Below are positions 1-11,258 of a stretch of 64,000 nucleotides of DNA, in pieces (the stretch's first letter is position 1; each line of letters begins with the position of its first letter). The stretch is from Strongylocentrotus droebachiensis (lineage: Eukaryota; Echinodermata; Echinoidea; Camarodonta; Strongylocentrotidae). Under the pieces are notes generated by a model. The model was not told the DNA's origin. It made no database searches and saw only the letters and a list, made by a program, of their open reading frames with translations. The DNA lies in assembly GCA_035222895.1 (NCBI GenBank), contig JAVYIG010000110.1, positions 859,024 through 923,023 on the forward strand, written 5' to 3'. The translations under genes were made by a program, and so were the position numbers.

Positions 1-1089
1 AACTACATGTAGTATGGTACAGTTTACTAATAAAGAATTTTATCGAGAAACTGCAAAATGATTGGCCATTGTATTATTACACACATAGGTGCATTACTAT
101 CCTGGCTGTGTATTAAAAGCTGTGCTATTGATTCTCAACATTTCAAACACCACTGTACAAAACTCAACCAATTTCACTCAAAATCGATACTTTAGTTACG
201 ATTGATGACACCTAAATAGCAGTAAAATACATTTTTTTAACTTTCCGATGTTAGAAAGAATAATTTTATAAAATCAAATTGTGAGTCCACTGTAAAATTT
301 TCGATCAGCCGCATCGGTATAATTGTGTGCATCTGTGTGTTATGAGTGTATTGACTATTCATGTATTTAAATGCCGCATATTAACACGTAGTGCAGTGCT
401 ACAGGTCAATACGCATTAGCGTTGACTCTCTATATGCTTTGCTGAAGTGTATTATTATATACAGCTTAAAAAATGTAATATTTGAAGTTTGAAATCCTTA
501 GACATGGGTCCATTTTTCATAAAAAATCCTTAGACATGGGTACCTATTTCAGCAAAAGGACCCTTAGATGTGGGTATGGGTTCGGAGGTCTCAGCCGCAC
601 ACCCCCGTCCGACTATAATCTGAGTACCCCCCCCGGGCATTAATTTGACAAAGTTTCACTCTTTTACTTTATATCGTTAGTAAAGGGAAATAAAAAATTA
701 TTTTAAGTGTTAAATACAATTAACCTCTAGCCAGCCCTTAGATACATCATACATGCACTATTTCACATCCACTGGAAAAAAGTCATGCTGAACATTAAAA
801 TAAATCTTAGACATTGATCTAATTTTCGTTGTTAAATTTGACTTTCAACCAATCATTTACCCATGGGTGCCTTTAAATTTCAAGAGAGTTATAGCCACTG
901 AGTAAAGGTTTAAAAAAAAGGATATTTCATTACCAGAAATTGTTTTGAAAATTGGATAACCATTAAAACGTTGATAGCGGCTTTGAGGCCTTTTTTAACA
1001 AGTATCTTCAAGACAAGAAAGAAAACAAAACTTTGATAAGAGTATTTTAATAATAATAGCCAGACACTTTCTGTTTGTTGGATGCTTAC
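1..1089. other. PPWD1 intron, no exon recognised
   Basis: AT-rich non-coding sequence. At about 490-560 there are three degenerate copies of a CCTTAGACATGGGT-like word, followed by a C-rich patch ending in a run of C at 627-634. No coding segment continuing PPWD1 was found. Confidence 0.5.
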
Positions 1090-4000
1090 ATAGCGAGTGA
1101 AGGTATGGCATCCCCTGCCCTGTAGATCCATTGACATTGACCGGGTATGAAGGATAGCTTCATCATGTTGATCATATCTGATGGGGAAAAGGATTGAACA
1201 AACTAGGATTTAGGATGATGACTACAGTTTATGTCAAGTACATTATATCATTAGCAATTGAACGTTGTATTAATAGCCTTTCACAATAAAATCACAGCTG
1301 ACAACATTTGCATCCATTGATAAGACAATTTTTTTTCTTTTTCATAAATCCTACAGCTCAAATGATATTTGGTACATTTGTTGTTGTTTTAGTTTGTATT
1401 GGCGTGTATCATTCATTTATGAATCTTTATGTACAGTACATTATGTACATTGATTAGTCTCTACTTAAAGTATATTTTAAGAGTATTTTAAAGCACTAGT
1501 TCAACAGTGAAATGAAAATACAATTGTTATAAATTTGAAGAGGAAGAGCTGATTCATATAAGTTAAGGGTAAGGAGGAAATCTGCAACTGCATTGCTAAC
1601 ACTGAGCATAAAATTAAACATTTCAGAGGTTTGCAAGCATAATTAATTTGTTTCTGTTACATTCTCTGTGTGCTATACTCTAGTTATTTATGCAATTGAT
1701 AAACCTCATCTTTATATTAGTATCATAAAATGATTCAAGAATCTTACCAAAGTTTGTAACATCAAAGATCTTGGAAGATTTGTCATCTGCTATTGTGCAC
1801 AGGTATGCTCCATCACTGCTCACACATATGTCTTGTATCTTACCTGAAACACGATGAGAAACATACAGGTTCACTAGCTTTGATGCAAGGCAATGTTAGT
1901 TTTAGCTCATGAGAGGAAATAGCAAAATATGATTGTGAAATAATGTGGACGGGATGCATAAAGTAGATAATAAATCTTTGGCAAGGACAAGTGTATTTCG
2001 ATGACTAGATGACACTATTTTGGTCAAACATTCAGCCAATTAAAAAAAAATCATCCAAAACAATCAACAAGAAAATCAACTTTTGCATGAGAAAATATCT
2101 TGCGAGGAAAATTATTCTAATATTGCCTGGAGTGAGGCTATAATACTACATGTAGGTGAACTACTACGATATTTGAAGGACATATGTCAAAACATTGCTC
2201 TTTTAATAATCCTTCAATTCCATACTTGAGTGTCTAAAGGTGAACAGTATCTGTGTCCCAATTGGATGTACGTATTGAATGAAATAATCTTGCTTATATT
2301 GAGGTACTGTGGAGGTGTCGTGGATACGTCACCAGACTGTCAATCACAAGGTCCGCGGTTCGATTCCCGCCAGGGGGCTATGTCCTTTGACAAGACATTG
2401 ATCTACATTTGCCACACTCAATCCGGGTGATGTAAATGGGTACCTGGCAGTAATTATTTCCTTGAAATGCTTGAGCACCATAATGGCCGCCTTGCTAAAG
2501 CCAGGGTAATAATCGGGGCAGCGCCAGGAGCGTCACAACGTAAAGGACATGTGTGCTATATAAGAAGCCACCATAATTATTATCATTAGTCATGACAATC
2601 AAATAGAGACATCTTTTGTACCTAAATGTGCTCTGAAATGTTTCACAAATTCAATATCGCCCTCTTGCTTCTTCCAGAACTTGACATGGCCATCGCAGCT
2701 TGCAGTGATGATAAACTCTGTCCTGTGTAGAGAAAGTGAACATATATTAAAATACATGCTATATAATTTTGCAACAGACTTTAGACAAAAATTCTCAGTA
2801 ATGTAATTTGGAAACTGAATAAAACTGAAAGTATTTTTAATCCTCTCTGATTCATTTTCTGTATATGTATGGTAAATGAAGAGTGAGATGTATCTGAAAT
2901 CTACAGTATTCATGATTTTATAGTACACTGACACAAAGGGAAGACATACAGTTGGGTCATATAAATAAAGAAGATGTTCCATCATTCTTACTTTGTTGCA
3001 GCAACATGAGTGATGACGTCCCTGTGCATCAAACTCTTCTCATACAGCTCAGCTGAAGGCATGTTATCCAGGTAAACATTCTCAAAGTCTAGCACTGAAA
3101 TTAATCAACCAAGATAAAATGCAATTTGTTGAATGCCAAGCTAGAGATAACTTGGGAAATTTGAATCTATGGAAAACGCATTGTTATTTAAAGGTACTAT
3201 GTCCCACTTGCAGGCCAAAAAATGAAGAGGTTAAATTTGAACGGCATTTGAAAGACAATACTAATTCAATTAGAACTTCCCTCACAACAAAAGGGCTTGA
3301 AAATAGCTTTTAGTGGGAAAATAACAACCATTAGTTGTTGCATCAAATTAAGCCATTGCAATCACCTAAGTAATAGTCTGATTTTCAAACCCTTTTACCA
3401 TTTGCGCAAGGCAAAATGATTATGAAGGAAAAATTGTGATAACGTCAGAGACAGAAATTTTGGTCTAAATTAAGGGCAGCTAGCATTCATGAAAAACTGT
3501 GATAACGTCATTACGAACTTGTTGTAGCTCGTGCAGTTTTTCCTTCATAATCATTTTTCCTTGCACGTAAACTAGAAGGGATGAGATTTAGATGACGTCA
3601 TGTGCAGCGAGAGTTAAAATACGGCTTGCAAGATTTTTAACATGGATGTCGATTTTGACCCATAATTTCCTGAAAGTGGACCACTAAACAAATTTATCCA
3701 GTCAAGTTGGTAAGAGGAACCATTTCCCCAATAATTCAGATACTGGTAAACACAATTTATCAACGATAAACATCGTTTATCGCTGATTAAACACTGTTTA
3801 TCGAGCGAAAAGCTATTTGTATCGACAGATAAACAGTGTTTATTGGGAAAAACTTTTTATCACTCGATAAATAAACACAATTCATTTTTATAAACACTGT
3901 TTATCGCCTATAAACGGAGTTTATCCAGATGAACACTGTTTATAGTTTTTGATAAACACTGTTTTTCAGTCGAAAACGGTGTTTATTAGTCAATAAACAG

Positions 4001-5715
4001 TTATCGGCGGTATATACTCTGTTTATCAGTCGATTAGAATAGCTTATCGCTCGATAAACAGTGTTTAATCAGCGATCAACTATGTTTATCAGGGCTGTTT
4101 CCATTTACTGTACCACTTCTTTCTGACCTACCTGACACACTTTAATCTGACACACTTTTTTCCTATTCATTTTCTACACAGAGGCATTTTCAAGAGCCAT
4201 GATTTGTGATTGGCTTTTTTGCTAGTAAATATTCATGGTTATGCAAATTATTAAGATCGCGCGAACAGTTCATATCCTTTGTTTTGGTCTTGCGACAAAT
4301 ACGATCGACTTTTTAAAAAGTTCCTGAAAATGACATTTTGAGCGAGAAAATGTTATTAGTCAGCTTTGTAATTTCTGAGGTATGCATATTGATTTGGTAA
4401 TATTGAGGGAAAAATCAACCCCGTTACCCCCTCAAAACATGATCCTGAGAACAAATATACGTCCGTTTCATAACATTTCAATATTACCAAACCAACATGC
4501 ATACCTCAGAAATTACAAAGGTAACTCATTATAACATTTTCTCGCTCAAAGTGTCATTTTCAGGAACTTTTTGAAAAGTTGATCGTATTTTTCGCAAGAC
4601 CAAAACAAAGGATATGTTCACTGTTCGCGCGATCTTAATAATTTGCATAACCATGAATATTTACTAGCAAAAAAGCCAATCACAAATCATGGCTCTTGAA
4701 AATGCCTCTGTGTAGAAAATGAATGGGAAAAAAGTGTGTCAGATTAAGTGTGTCAGGTAGGTCAGAAAGAAGTGGTACAGTAAATGGAAACACCCATATT
4801 AGTGTTCATATGAATTATTGGACAAATGGCACGCCATAGCGCCTGCGTGTACGTATAATTAACGGATGAGGGCGCTGCCGGGCCACTTATTATAACACGT
4901 ATAGATTCTATGTACGTAACATTAGAAAATGGAGGTAGGCCTAGAACTATATAGAGTTGAGAACAATGGACCAAATCGGCAGAAGTCTTGCTAGAATTAC
5001 TGGAAACTAAAATTCATAAACGAAACTGGAAAATTGTATTTGATTGTTATTAATTTGTCATCTACGTCTACGTCTATGGCTATGCTGGTACTCGTCAAAA
5101 GCCTTTTCAGCAACTAAACGAGGATATTGTGGTGTGGTGTCTCTCATAGTGGTCATGATTGATTAGTGCATAGTGCGTATATACAAGTTGTGCGAGTAAA
5201 AACGGTTCCTCCTATGATTTAGGCACTGATGGCTCCCTTGAACTTCTCCACAGAGGGCAGTTCAATGAAGTTGAAGTCATCAATATTGAGTGAACAGTTT
5301 AGAACGTTAGCTGCAGCAGGTTTTTATAAAATATTGCGTGAATGTACTGCAGTATAACAGTGTTGCTTCTTTTACTACACAGCCAGGATAGTGATGCAGC
5401 TATTGTGTGGACTAGACTAGTAAGTAGTACTAGTACTCGCAAAGCGCGGCTTGCGCTCCACAAAAGTACCCGCCTAGTCCCGCCAGTACCCCGACATCTC
5501 CCAGGAGGCCAAGGGACCGGCGCGGGGGGCAGGTGAACCTAGGCAAGGGCTAGACTCGCCGATTGACTTGTTTGTTCAATTCAGCCCCACTTACCCTTTT
5601 TCTTTTTAGGTTTGATGGCCTCTGCAGGCATTGGACCAATCCACTCCTCATCTTCTTCTTCCTCTTCAATAACACGTTTTGTTCCTTTCTCTGATGATTC
5701 ACCAGATGCCATCAT
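1..5715 (-). CDS. PPWD1: PPWD1, spliceosome-associated WD40/cyclophilin (5' part; 3' part off the left edge)
   Basis: Coding exons in order of transcription: 5595-5715, 2992-3094, 2622-2722, 1748-1843, 1090-1177. All have GT-AG ends and their phases (1, 2, 1, 1, 2) join into one frame of about 169 aa. The protein begins with an acidic tract and EEWIGPMP, then [47 protein letters not shown] and KHFRAHLG, followed by further WD-repeat sequence. This is the N-terminal region and first WD repeats of PPWD1, about 640 aa in animals, which has a C-terminal cyclophilin peptidyl-prolyl isomerase domain and belongs to late spliceosome complexes (family knowledge). The cyclophilin domain must lie left of base 1. 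Start: two adjacent ATGs (5715, 5712), with an in-frame stop at 5746-5748. The gene is head-to-head with RNF220. Confidence 0.93.
1090..1177 (-). CDS. PPWD1: PPWD1 coding exon 5
   Basis: Acceptor CCCATCAG, donor GTAAGC. It encodes [19 protein letters not shown] and [11 protein letters not shown], matching the DMINMLKL...PGQCEWIY segment of PPWD1. It ends in phase 2. No further exon was recognised between here and base 1, so the next exon is off the window or hidden. Confidence 0.9.
1748..1843 (-). CDS. PPWD1: PPWD1 coding exon 4 (WD repeat 2)
   Basis: Acceptor GTTTCAG, donor GTAAGA. It encodes [20 protein letters not shown], then [11 protein letters not shown], the second WD blade. Phase 1 at both ends. 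Confidence 0.94.
2303..2590 (+). repeat. tRNA-derived SINE in a PPWD1 intron
   Basis: A tRNA-like head with a good B box (GGTTCGATTCC, 2357-2367) and a degenerate A box, followed by a non-tRNA body and an AT-rich tail (ATAATTATTATCATT). The layout, about 280 bp, is typical of tRNA-derived SINEs. It is not a functional tRNA: acceptor-stem pairing is poor. A decayed relative sits at about 14335. Confidence 0.75.
2622..2722 (-). CDS. PPWD1: PPWD1 coding exon 3 (WD repeat 1)
   Basis: Acceptor CTACACAG, donor GTACAA. It encodes [19 protein letters not shown] and [10 protein letters not shown], a WD40 blade with an S/A-DG-VKFW signature nearly identical to vertebrate PPWD1. Confidence 0.95.
2992..3094 (-). 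CDS. PPWD1: PPWD1 coding exon 2
   Basis: Acceptor TTTCAG, donor GTAAGA. It encodes [19 protein letters not shown], then the MHRDVITHV motif that leads into the first WD repeat. Phase 1 in, phase 2 out. The 2.5 kb intron before it contains the palindrome array and the foldback element. Confidence 0.93.
3405..3566. repeat. Small inverted-repeat element in PPWD1 intron 1
   Basis: GCAAGGCAAAATGATTATGA (about 3408) is answered in reverse complement by TCATAATCATTTTTCCTTGC (about 3545-3564). Two direct copies of TGTGATAACGTCA lie between them. It looks like a short MITE or its remnant. Confidence 0.5.
3740..4092. repeat. Array of palindromic GATAAACA-type words
   Basis: About 350 bp packed with variants of GATAAACACTGTTTATC and GATAAACAGTGTTTATC. 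Roughly fifteen half-words occur in both orientations, at irregular spacing of about 18-30 bp. It directly abuts the foldback element that begins at 4096. Confidence 0.75.
4096..4792. mobile_element. 697-bp foldback element in PPWD1 intron 1
   Basis: Two arms of about 310 bp (4096-4404 and 4478-4792) are near-perfect reverse complements around a loop of about 75 bp. The ends are TGTTTCCATTTACTGTACCA and its complement. Several stretches over 30 bp match perfectly. No coding capacity and no clear target-site duplication were seen. Confidence 0.85.
5595..5715 (-). CDS. PPWD1: PPWD1 coding exon 1
   Basis: Starts at the ATG at 5715 (or 5712). It encodes a Glu/Asp-rich N-terminus, then [18 protein letters not shown], and ends at a strong donor (GTAAGTGG) in phase 1. 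Vertebrate PPWD1 has a comparable acidic stretch followed by a WVGPLP-like motif. Confidence 0.88.
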
Positions 5716-7334
5716 ATGATAGAGTTTACTTGCAACTGAAGATGCTTAACCCCTTGTGGCAAACTTGTTTCATTCATCCGTGCAGAAAACTTACACAAAA
5801 TGTATCGTATGGGACTTAACAAAATCTCGTGTACACATTCAGTGCCTGTGTAGACTAGATTCGCTCCAAGGACAAGTATACAAATAATAATTTTAATATT
5901 AATAATTAAAAATAAATATGAAGGATAAAAAACTACCAAATTAATTTATGTACATATTTGCAATTATAATGCAATATATACATCTGGTAGTATTTAATAA
6001 TTTACAATTTAAAAATTCAATTTTAATTACTAGCGATTTTGATCAAGCCTAGCTTTCTTTAGCTAACAAATAACAACCGTCCTCTGAATACAACTTTTTC
6101 CCGAGCAACTTTATCTGGAAAATCCATGGAAATCATCTAGCATCCACAGCTATTTACTTTTGTAAGCTAAGGAAAGCATTCCGATAACTCATAGGAAGGG
6201 TATGCATCTACATTTGTTTCAAAATTTACAGCGGTTTATTTGAAAACTGTTCTTTTTAAGTAATGAGTTAGAGTGAATATATGAAATATATACCGATGCA
6301 ATAATAAGTCCTACAGTGTATCTATTGTATGTGCGTCTGACGTCTGGGCCTCAGCTGAGCTCAGCAAAGCCAAAGCTAGTGATTAAGAAATGCCAAACAA
6401 CATGAAAATATTTTGATTGGTGGTAGAATATGTGTCTATTGTCTTGCCCGTGTGAGAATGCAGCTCCCATTTGTCTGTAATCGACTTGTTTGACTTAAAA
6501 ATAGAATAATCTGTATGACTTAATCTGTAGCCGTCTAGATCCTAGATAGTTTTTGATCTTTCACTTTCAGTTTCAGTTTCAGTTTCACTGACTCAGTCAC
6601 AGTTTTATTTTTATTTAAAAAATAATTTCAATCAATTTTAATGCCTCGCGCCTATATCTCTCACTTTCCCTTTCTTTTCCTTTCTTCTTGCGCTTAGAAA
6701 CAACTATTAAGCGCTTTAAGCCTTTATACTAATGTATTATTGTCAGACTGTACTTGTAACTGTATTCTGTAATCTCTGTGATGGTCGATCATCTGATCAT
6801 GCAGGGGACAGGTGGATTCAAGATGAGGGGTGTGCCCCCATGCCTGTCCCTCTCTGGCACTGGGGAGGGGGGGGGGGGGGGGTAGTTGAATGAAAAAATG
6901 AGAAAAAATATTATTTATCAAAGAGGACTAACCATCATGAATAATATTTGTCCTTATAAAATATCTTATGTAGTAAAGGAGGGGGTAATCGACCATCTCC
7001 AGTTTTCGGCCGATCTGTTGGATGCATGGTAAAATCCCTTTAAAATATAACGCATTATACGTTGCATTATACTATAGCATAGCCTATCACATATGATATA
7101 ATTGTCAAACACAATTTTTTTTATTACAGAGTAGGCCCTATCTGAGATAGACTCTAGAGCACGCCTCGATTGGAAATAATTATTGCAAAATGTGCAATGT
7201 TGTTGACCTCTTAATTCTACATCACAAACGAAAGTATACTGGTGGTTTTCAATTAGCAGAAGTGTAATAGCATTTTAGGACAAATTTTCTCTGTGTTAAA
7301 TGCAGATTTTTTTTTTTACTTTTGTATTTTGCAG
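5716..7334. other. Head-to-head intergenic region, PPWD1 / RNF220
   Basis: The shared upstream region of two divergent genes, AT-rich with no recognised coding sequence. It contains a repeated TTTCAG array with an adjacent AP-1-like TGACTCA (6560-6595) and a G homopolymer (about 6866-6882). It should hold the PPWD1 promoter and, if RNF220 has a short 5' UTR, the RNF220 promoter and first non-coding exon. Confidence 0.5.
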
Positions 7335-7408
7335 ATACCATAAATGAAAAAAATGTAGCCTAACTAGCAAGTGAAGCGAACTCTTACTGATGACAAAGAA
7401 AACATGCC
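7335..7408 (+). other. RNF220: Probable RNF220 5' UTR part of the first coding exon
   Basis: A polypyrimidine tract followed by TTTTGCAG ends at 7334, a strong splice acceptor. The sequence then runs to the start ATG with an in-frame TGA at 7391-7393. This implies at least one upstream non-coding exon that I could not place. Confidence 0.55.
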
Positions 7409-8003
7409 ATGGCAGAAAATCCTAAGCGCCGCAGCCTTCGACAAGTTATCAACCAATCCATTGGTTCCAGTGTGAAAGAAAACCTTAGTGAAGAAGTGCA
7501 AGATGAGAAAAACTCCGTAGCTGAGGTACCACCGACTTCCACTAACAACACTGCTAGCAAGAGCAGCCGATCTTCAGGCAGAAGGCGCTCGCTTGAAGGA
7601 AACCAGATCTGCCCTGTGTGCGGGATCACTGTGAGACCCTCGGAAGTAGAGCAACACTTCCGCTCCGAGGTGCAGCAGATAGACAACATCGTCAGGCGTG
7701 GAAGGGTCCAGAAGGATGCAGGAGCTTCTTACACCTTGTCCAAAGAGCAAGAGAGGGAAGATGGAAATGGAAGGAAGCGGATAATCAAACGCAAGCGTAG
7801 AAGGACCAGGAATGAGAGTGACAGTGAAACGTCATCATCCAGCGATGGTGACAGCGAGAGCAGTGTGGAGGTTGATCCTCAACTCTTATTACTAGATGTA
7901 AGGGCTAACAGGCATGCACGGGAGAGGAAGAAACAACTGCATGAAATTCCAGAGTGCAATCCTGACACTATGCTCTGTCCTGTATGCTTTGTTCCTCTAA
8001 TAG
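7409..8003 (+). CDS. RNF220: RNF220 coding exon 1
   Basis: Encodes residues 1-198 plus one base: a Ser/Lys-rich N-terminus, the first CPVC zinc motif (68-71), a basic patch, an acidic serine stretch, and the first half of the second zinc motif (CPVC at 190-193). Donor GTGAGT. Confidence 0.95.
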
Positions 8004-11000
8004 GTGAGTAGATACCCCCATTGACTGCAAACTGGGCGAGAATCAACAAAATTGTGGCCGTTTTAAATGATATAATTTAATTTTATGTCAATGGTGTCAA
8101 TCATGATGGCTTAAGTGGGATTTCACAGATCTTTTGTTATTTGAACAAAACTGATCAATCTACAATATGATGGTGCTTGGTAGAAATGTGAATACAATGT
8201 TCTCTTGACTCTTTTATTGTCAGGCTACGAAATATTTCCTGCTCTTATTCAACTGTAGATCATATTAAAATTAGCATTTTGGGGCAACATGTTGGAACAA
8301 TTATTGCACTGACCATAAAACCATTTCAATGTTGTCCTTCTAGAAATAACACTGTCCTAATGACAAGGCTAATATTTTCAGTGGACTTTCTTTCAGAGGA
8401 ATTTTCATTGGAACTTTTGTGTACTGCTTTGTATGTTGTGAATCTTTTTAAAACATGGCCATTGCACTTTCTACATATTTCATCAACTATACCCATGCTC
8501 AAACGTGATTTCCAACGTGGTTTGATTCAACAGGATCAGAAGTGGACAGGAATCGCCACGTGGAGAACTGTCTAACCGGAGGCCCTTCGACGGCACCTGC
8601 CACCAACGGAGCAGCAGAAGATGCAGTGGATGTAGACGGTGAAGGGCTAGGCGAGTATGCAGGAGGAGGAGGAGGAGGCAGTGGAGTGGTAGAGGAGGGA
8701 GAAGCAGCTGGTGATGATTCATATGATACCTATGAATGGATGGGGGAGACAAGGCTTAGAACTGTCAGCCTGGTGCCAGGGGGTTATCAAGGTTAGTGGT
8801 CCCATTATCATTTTTGATTTGATTTTTTTTTTTGTTTTTTTTTTTTGTTGTTAAACATCAGCCAATACCACTAACTTGATGTTGGATCAGAGCATTTGTA
8901 GGGTGTGAGTGTTGGAGGACGTCCTAATTTCTACTGTTGAAATTGCCACAGGCAGTTCAGTATGGTTTTCCAAGTTTGTACAATCAAATTAGACTGTGTG
9001 ATGCTTTGATCACCAAGAATTCTTGATGCAAATACCAAGGACACGGTTTCCTATGACAAAAAAAACAAAAACATTCAGTAACATATTATTAACAGATTAG
9101 TAACACTATTGTGAAATTTACTTTACAGTGCATTTGAAACATAAAAATGATTATAACGTGTTTATGTTGTCGAATGAGCCTGTATATTACAAATTTTTAA
9201 TATCTGTAACCAACTGGACCTTCGGTATGGAAACAATTACCCCTCCATTTTCATCTTATTCTTTAAGTAGCCTACTTTAAATATAAAATGCATGCAGTGC
9301 CATTTTATCTCTTATACAATTTAGAACATGAAATATTTGTATATATATATGTAAGATATTCTACATACATTACATGTGCTCTTTATGTATTTAAAATTAG
9401 GGCTAGGATATCAGATTACATCATCGCGGAAATCCCAAGATGCGAATGATGAAGACGACATTGACCTTGATGTTGATGGTGACGAAACAGAGCAATTCGG
9501 TCCTCAACAATATGCGGAGGAAGATGTTATCGCAAGATGCCCCTCTAGATCATCTCAAGACACCGGCGATGTCGGCTACGAGGACCATGTGAACGATAAC
9601 CTCCTCATTGAAGCATGCTTAGGTGCACAGTGCAATGGTGAAAGCGGTATGGAAACAGAGACTAAACACTCGGTGAAGAAGCATGTGGGTCTTCCATCTG
9701 CTGGCATTCAGATCGTGGTGGAGAGTCTGAAGGCCCGTGTGAAGGAGTTGGAGGAGGAGAGCGGGAACGGGAGAGGGAGGTTAAAATGTCAGATCTGTAT
9801 GGGGGCCTACAACACGCCCTTAGTCTCCATCCAGTGCTGGCATGTTCACTGTGAGGACTGCTGGTTGAAAACTTTGGTAAGAGTAATATTGACTGCTTTT
9901 GCTTTGTAGATTGGTTTCAAGAGGTCCATTGATATGATCATTATGTCACAGGCTTACAGCGTACTTATCCTGCTTACATGTGTTCCTACACCCAAAACAA
10001 TTCGTGCTCCAGATTCTCTAAAGGGCAGTGCTGTGATTTGAAATTCAAAAACTTGTGACATCCATTTATTTATTTTTTTGTTCTGGAAATTTGGTAGTTG
10101 ATAGCATTGCCATAGTCAATGAATTTAACTTTTATAGTGGTGTTTTTTTTACCTGACAGTTAAGAAAGCAATAAATGCTTGTTAGTAAGCAACCAGAAGA
10201 CCAATGGGTTTAGCCTCTCTCCGAGGGACCTGGTAATGAGGATTAATGCCTTACCAAAGGGCACTAGCGCACCGCCTTAGGTTTCGAACCCGGGTCACCG
10301 GATTTACAAGACCACTGCTCTACCAACTGAGCTATCGCGCCTGTGAATAAGTTTTGTACATTGAGCATTTTGTACAAATTTGTGCAGTTTTAGACAGAAC
10401 ATATCATGGTTTATTCAAAACCCCTGTAATCTCAAGCCTTTTGCCATGAAATATAGATCATGTGGTATGTGTATATAAAACTTTGTATGGACCAATGGTA
10501 TACAAATGATGCATGCGAATGAGTTCATTATCCGCTCTCGAGTTGGGGCTGTATGCAGCTATTGTATGAAGCTATCAGGTAGAGTACGATAGGTGCATTA
10601 TAAAGGGCCTTAACGAAATCTGATGGATTCTGTAGTGAACGAATGAAAACATGCATCATTTGTTTTACACAAAAACTCCTAGATCCTTGTTATTTGATAT
10701 AAAATGAATTTATTTCACAATTTTTTGGTGTCGTTATTGCTGACAAATAAACCTCGCGTTCAATAGACTTACTTTGGGCGCACACAGAGATAAGCGCGCT
10801 TACCTCTACACTTGTCAATGCACATTGCAATGCATGGATTCGCCTAGGCATTAACCTCTACAAGCACTACTACGAATCACATACATGTACCGTACTTAAA
10901 AATTGTAAGATAGTTCTGGCAACTATTGCATGTTTTTTCATGATAAAATGTGGGATAGTCTCAGTAAATGAGTCATGTTTCACCAATCATTTGATTAGGA

Positions 11001-11258
11001 TCTAGGAGTGAGTTGTATGAAAATATATTTAAAGTATGAAGAAAAAAACATTTTGCACAAGAGTGCAACTTTTGAATGGAGGCAGCAGTGAGGAGTACCC
11101 CCAAAGTTGTACCATGTGCACAACAGCAGAAAAGGCACAATTACCAAACTAATGATTGCTTATTTCTCTTTCTCTCTCTTGTACAGGCCTCCAAGAAACT
11201 TTGTCCTCAATGTCAGCTGATAACGGCGCCCTCACAGCTCCGCAAATTATACTTATGA
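7409..11258 (+). CDS. RNF220: RNF220-like RING-type E3 ubiquitin ligase
   Basis: Coding exons 7409-8003, 8534-8791, 9401-9876 and 11187-11258 join in one frame (phases 1, 1, 0) to give 466 aa, against about 566 aa in human. Residues 68-83 hold CPVCGIT...H. Residues 190-211 hold a C-x2-C-x13-H-x3-C zinc motif split by intron 1. A basic KRKRRR stretch (about 128-133) could be a nuclear signal. A predicted coiled coil (VVESLKARVKELEEE) precedes a C-terminal RING at 414-452: CQIC, CWHVHCEDC and CPQC, ending in LRKLYL. The RING and tail are nearly diagnostic of RNF220. That protein ubiquitinates nuclear and signalling substrates such as Sin3B and modulates Wnt and Hedgehog output in vertebrates (family knowledge). 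The ATG at 7409 has a strong context (GCCATGG) and an upstream in-frame stop. Confidence 0.95.
8534..8791 (+). CDS. RNF220: RNF220 coding exon 2
   Basis: Acceptor TTCAACAG, donor GTTAGT, phase 1 at both ends. It opens with SEVDRNRHVENC, which completes the second zinc motif (H207, C211). A low-complexity acidic, Gly- and Ala-rich linker follows, including a Gly run, then YEWMGETRLRTVSL. Confidence 0.92.
9401..9876 (+). CDS. RNF220: RNF220 coding exon 3 (coiled coil and most of the RING)
   Basis: Encodes residues 285-443: an acidic DDIDLDVDGDE stretch, the coiled coil, and the RING up to CWLKTL. Donor GTAAGA, phase 0. A second AG six bases downstream (exon start 9407) keeps the frame and would drop two residues. 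Confidence 0.94.
10200..10342 (-). repeat. tRNA-derived SINE in the last RNF220 intron
   Basis: Read on the minus strand it starts GGCGCGATAGCTCAGTTGG. It has an A box, a TGT anticodon-like triplet in an otherwise tRNA-Thr-like arm, and a B box GGTTCGAAACC (10280-10290). A non-tRNA body follows. The imperfect anticodon stem and the extended body mark it as a SINE rather than a tRNA gene. Confidence 0.75.
11187..11258 (+). CDS. RNF220: RNF220 coding exon 4 (end of RING, stop)
   Basis: Acceptor CTTGTACAG. It encodes ASKKLCPQCQLITAPSQLRK, then LYL and TGA. The C-terminus matches the vertebrate RNF220 tail in length and pattern. Confidence 0.96.
   Translation, partial: ASKKLCPQCQLITAPSQLRKLYL

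Noticed and set aside
2303-2380. tRNA gene
   Set aside because: The B box is good, but the acceptor and anticodon stems do not pair and a retroposon-like body and tail follow, so it was called a SINE.
7384-7689. Minus-strand 101-aa ORF
   Set aside because: Shadow of RNF220 coding exon 1.
10269-10342. tRNA-Thr gene on the minus strand
   Set aside because: It resembles tRNA-Thr(TGT), but the anticodon arm is short and imperfect, and the sequence continues into a SINE body.
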